Shown piece by piece: positions 62,315 to 64,000 of a DNA stretch of 64,000 bases. The position numbers and the translations under genes were made by a program. Where the stretch lies: contig OZ223259.1 in the NCBI GenBank assembly GCA_965140555.1, positions 62,001-126,000 of the forward strand. The letters are read 5' to 3'. Source of the stretch: UBA1351 sp965140555. GTDB lineage: Bacteria > Bacillota > Clostridia > Lachnospirales > Vallitaleaceae. The first letter of the stretch is position 1. The number at the start of each line of letters is the position of its first letter. The notes under the pieces are model-generated. The model worked only from the letters and a program-made list of their open reading frames with translations, made no database searches and was not told where the DNA came from.

Positions 62315-62716
62315 ATGTATACTATGGAGCATTCAAGAAGTCACTTTGCTGAAAAGCGAATCGGTCCGGATTTTCTTGTATACTGGATTCGCGTATCAAG
62401 TTTCATTGTATGGTTGATCTTAGGAATATTTTTTCTTCTGACTGATTTGGCCCGTCCGGAACAAATAACGTTTTTTGATCGACTTTTTGATATATCAAGA
62501 CGTACAGTCTGGGATGAAAATATGATGTTGATATCTTTTGTCGTCGCAGTTGTTCTATTCTTTTTCTCATTATTATCATTAATTATTAATACAAGACGTC
62601 TTAAACGTAAAACCGATCATATTAGCGTATCATTAATTATATCGTTGGTTGTATCAACGTTGAGTATTTTACTCTACGTCGCTTATGCTCTTAACAACAT
62701 CAACAATATTTACTAG
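62315..62716 (+). CDS. Small integral membrane protein of unknown function
   Basis: A 133-residue protein with three membrane helices (about 22-46, 71-97, 106-131) joined by short polar loops; no family recognised. AAAGGAGG lies six bases before the ATG at 62315 and abuts an earlier ATG at 62309, so I choose the former. The gene is alone on the plus strand. Confidence 0.72.
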   Translation: MYTMEHSRSHFAEKRIGPDFLVYWIRVSSFIVWLILGIFFLLTDLARPEQITFFDRLFDISRRTVWDENMMLISFVVAVVLFFFSLLSLIINTRRLKRKTDHISVSLIISLVVSTLSILLYVAYALNNINNIY

Positions 62717-62760
62717 TGTACGGTATCGTTCATATTTGAGCAAATAGTTTATCTATTTAT

Positions 62761-62792
62761 AAAAGAAGAGCTACATATGTAGCTCTTCTTTT
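62761..62792. terminator. Perfect 32-bp palindrome, bidirectional terminator
   Basis: AAAAGAAGAGCTACAT followed by its exact reverse complement. It contains the stop codon of the REC-GGDEF gene (62771) and lies 45 bases after the stop of the plus-strand membrane-protein gene, so it can end both transcripts. Confidence 0.85.
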
Positions 62793-63808
62793 ACGTCCTT
62801 CAATCCGATTTCTTCATTAGCAACAACAACTGAACCCACTCCTTTTTTGCGGGCAACGTCTAATGCATCCGTTGCCATTGAAAGAAGCATTTCTACAGGC
62901 ATGATTTGATCATAAACAGCAAAGCCAAAAGACATCGTCAGCTGCAACGATTCGGAAAATGAGTAGGACGATACTATTTGACTTGTGCGTTCCCCAAAAA
63001 AACGTGCTCCTATCGCCGGTGTATCCGAGAGTAACATAATATAGGAATGATCCTTATAACGCCCCACAATATCTTGTTGACGTTTGTTCGATGTAAGAAC
63101 AATACCGACTTGACGAACAAGCCAATCACAAAATTTCTCATCCTTCGTTTCTTTGATTTGCTCATAATTGTCAATCTCGCACAAACAGATTGTTGCTCTT
63201 GCTCCATGACGATTGAACCTAGATATAGCTATATCTAATTGCTCAAATACATAGCCCGCGTTAAACAATCCCGTCAACTGATCAATGACATTCACTTGCC
63301 TTAGTGTTTCATTCAACTGTTGCAATTGTTGATCTTTTTTTATTATCTCATCTTTAAGCTGATCAATCGTTCGATAAGCCCCTTCTATGGCCAACTCCTT
63401 AAGCTCTAAAACCTTTTTGAGTCGCGCAAATTCGACGAGATGTTCACTATGAACTAGAATATCACGTTTGGAGAAAGGGGCATGACAAATATGATCCATT
63501 CCGACATCCCAATAGCGATCATCCTGACTCTGTTCAAAAGCATTCACATCAAATAGACCAAGAACAGGTATATCCCTATATCGCTCTTCACCACGAATAC
63601 GTAATAAAGCATCTTTACTCATTTGCTCGTTGCTTCGAAAATCGATAACTAACAATACCGGTATTTCCTCTTCTAGACAAAACAATAACTGTTCATAATT
63701 TGTAGCCAAACTCAGTTCATATCCTTCTTTATCAAAAAGTTCCGCTAACGATTCTAAGACCTCTTCTTGATCATTAAGTATTGTTACCAAATATCTAGTA
63801 TCCACCAC
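62771..63808 (-). CDS. REC-GGDEF family protein with degenerate active site
   Basis: A 345-residue protein. The N-terminal receiver domain (about 6-125) keeps the phospho-acceptor Asp (VLLVIDFRS, Asp56) but has Ala (HAPF) where the invariant Lys should be. A coiled coil (about 133-172) leads to a GGDEF domain with intact DQLTGLFN, but the signature itself reads YKDHSY (251-256), not GGDEF. It therefore should not make cyclic di-GMP. Starts at GTG behind GGAGGG. Confidence 0.85.
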   Translation of the reverse strand: MVDTRYLVTILNDQEEVLESLAELFDKEGYELSLATNYEQLLFCLEEEIPVLLVIDFRSNEQMSKDALLRIRGEERYRDIPVLGLFDVNAFEQSQDDRYWDVGMDHICHAPFSKRDILVHSEHLVEFARLKKVLELKELAIEGAYRTIDQLKDEIIKKDQQLQQLNETLRQVNVIDQLTGLFNAGYVFEQLDIAISRFNRHGARATICLCEIDNYEQIKETKDEKFCDWLVRQVGIVLTSNKRQQDIVGRYKDHSYIMLLSDTPAIGARFFGERTSQIVSSYSFSESLQLTMSFGFAVYDQIMPVEMLLSMATDALDVARKKGVGSVVVANEEIGLKDVKEELHM

Positions 63809-63841
63809 GTCATACCCTCCTATCTCACATCATAACACGCA

Positions 63842-64000
63842 TTATTCTATACACCAATCAATAGCCTCTTTATCTAAAGTTACCAACGCTTGATTCACCT
63901 TAGAAAAAGGCTTACTACCAAAAAATCCTCTACTGGCAGAAAGCGGACTTGGATGTGCTGATTCAATAATAACATGCCAATTATTGGTAATTATTTTTTT
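63842..64000 (-). CDS. ung: Uracil-DNA glycosylase, C-terminal fragment (runs off window)
   Basis: The last 52 residues of a frame open to the right edge: WHVIIESAHPSPLSASRG, FFGSKPFSKVNQAL, ending DWCIE. This is the family-1 UDG leucine-loop motif (HPSPLSA, with the active-site His) and the usual C-terminus. UDG removes uracil from DNA. The N-terminal part and start lie outside the window. Confidence 0.93.
   Translation of the reverse strand, partial: KKIITNNWHVIIESAHPSPLSASRGFFGSKPFSKVNQALVTLDKEAIDWCIE

Overview
The window is a low-GC chromosomal segment, almost wholly coded on the minus strand. The gene content and order are those of a flagellated Gram-positive (Bacillota, class Clostridia). 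The markers are a codY-flgB junction as in Bacillus, FliY (the CheC/FliN chimera) beside FliM, a murE with the meso-diaminopimelate motif, GerW/YtfJ and DUF2953 next to each other, and strong Shine-Dalgarno sites with sigma-A type promoters. The order Lachnospirales (Vallitalea/Petrocella-like) would fit, but I cannot confirm that from sequence alone.

Region 1 (1-19117) is the fla/che operon, read right to left: flgB flgC fliE fliF fliG fliH fliI fliJ motE-like fliK flgD, a TIGR02530-type gene, flgE flbD motA motB fliL fliM fliY cheY fliO fliP fliQ fliR and the start of flhB, which runs off the left edge. It has a sigma-A promoter at 19089-19117 and an internal extended -10 before cheY. Stator genes motAB are embedded next to flbD. 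Region 2 (19189-27353) holds codY with its own promoter and terminator, topA, dprA, a FemAB-type ligase, a divergent alanine racemase and the ComM/YifB ATPase. Region 3 (27457-30337) is a sulfur amino-acid block: an Rrf2 regulator, metY and cysK.

Region 4 (30375-40547) is a division and cell-wall (dcw) cluster: mraZ rsmH ftsL pbp murE mraY ftsW divIB ftsZ nrdR. It lacks murF, murD, murG, ftsA and the spoIIGA-sigE-sigG block often found between ftsZ and nrdR in spore formers. Region 5 (40560-43019) has lgt and, on the plus strand, ychF. Region 6 (43057-51934) is a tightly packed ten-gene operon of mostly uncharacterised envelope proteins: an anchored zinc-ribbon protein, two ABC-2 permeases without an ATPase, a histidine-cluster protein with 45-bp coding repeats, several DUFs, YtfJ, YbjQ and an XRE-cupin regulator.

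Region 7 (52130-59206) holds an S1-domain protein and a purine salvage/uptake operon (xpt, BMP lipoprotein, nucleoside ABC transporter). A purine riboswitch with an unusual J3/1 strand precedes it. Region 8 (59271-64000) holds a nucleotidyltransferase-domain protein, a RAYT-like protein whose HUH histidines are both glutamine, a large hairpin, ilvE, a small membrane protein, a degenerate REC-GGDEF protein and the C-terminal end of ung.

The best candidates for something new are the variant purine riboswitch, the HUH-less RAYT with its adjacent 23-bp inverted repeat, and the ten-gene envelope operon. Nothing resembling a CRISPR array, prophage, rRNA or tRNA was seen.
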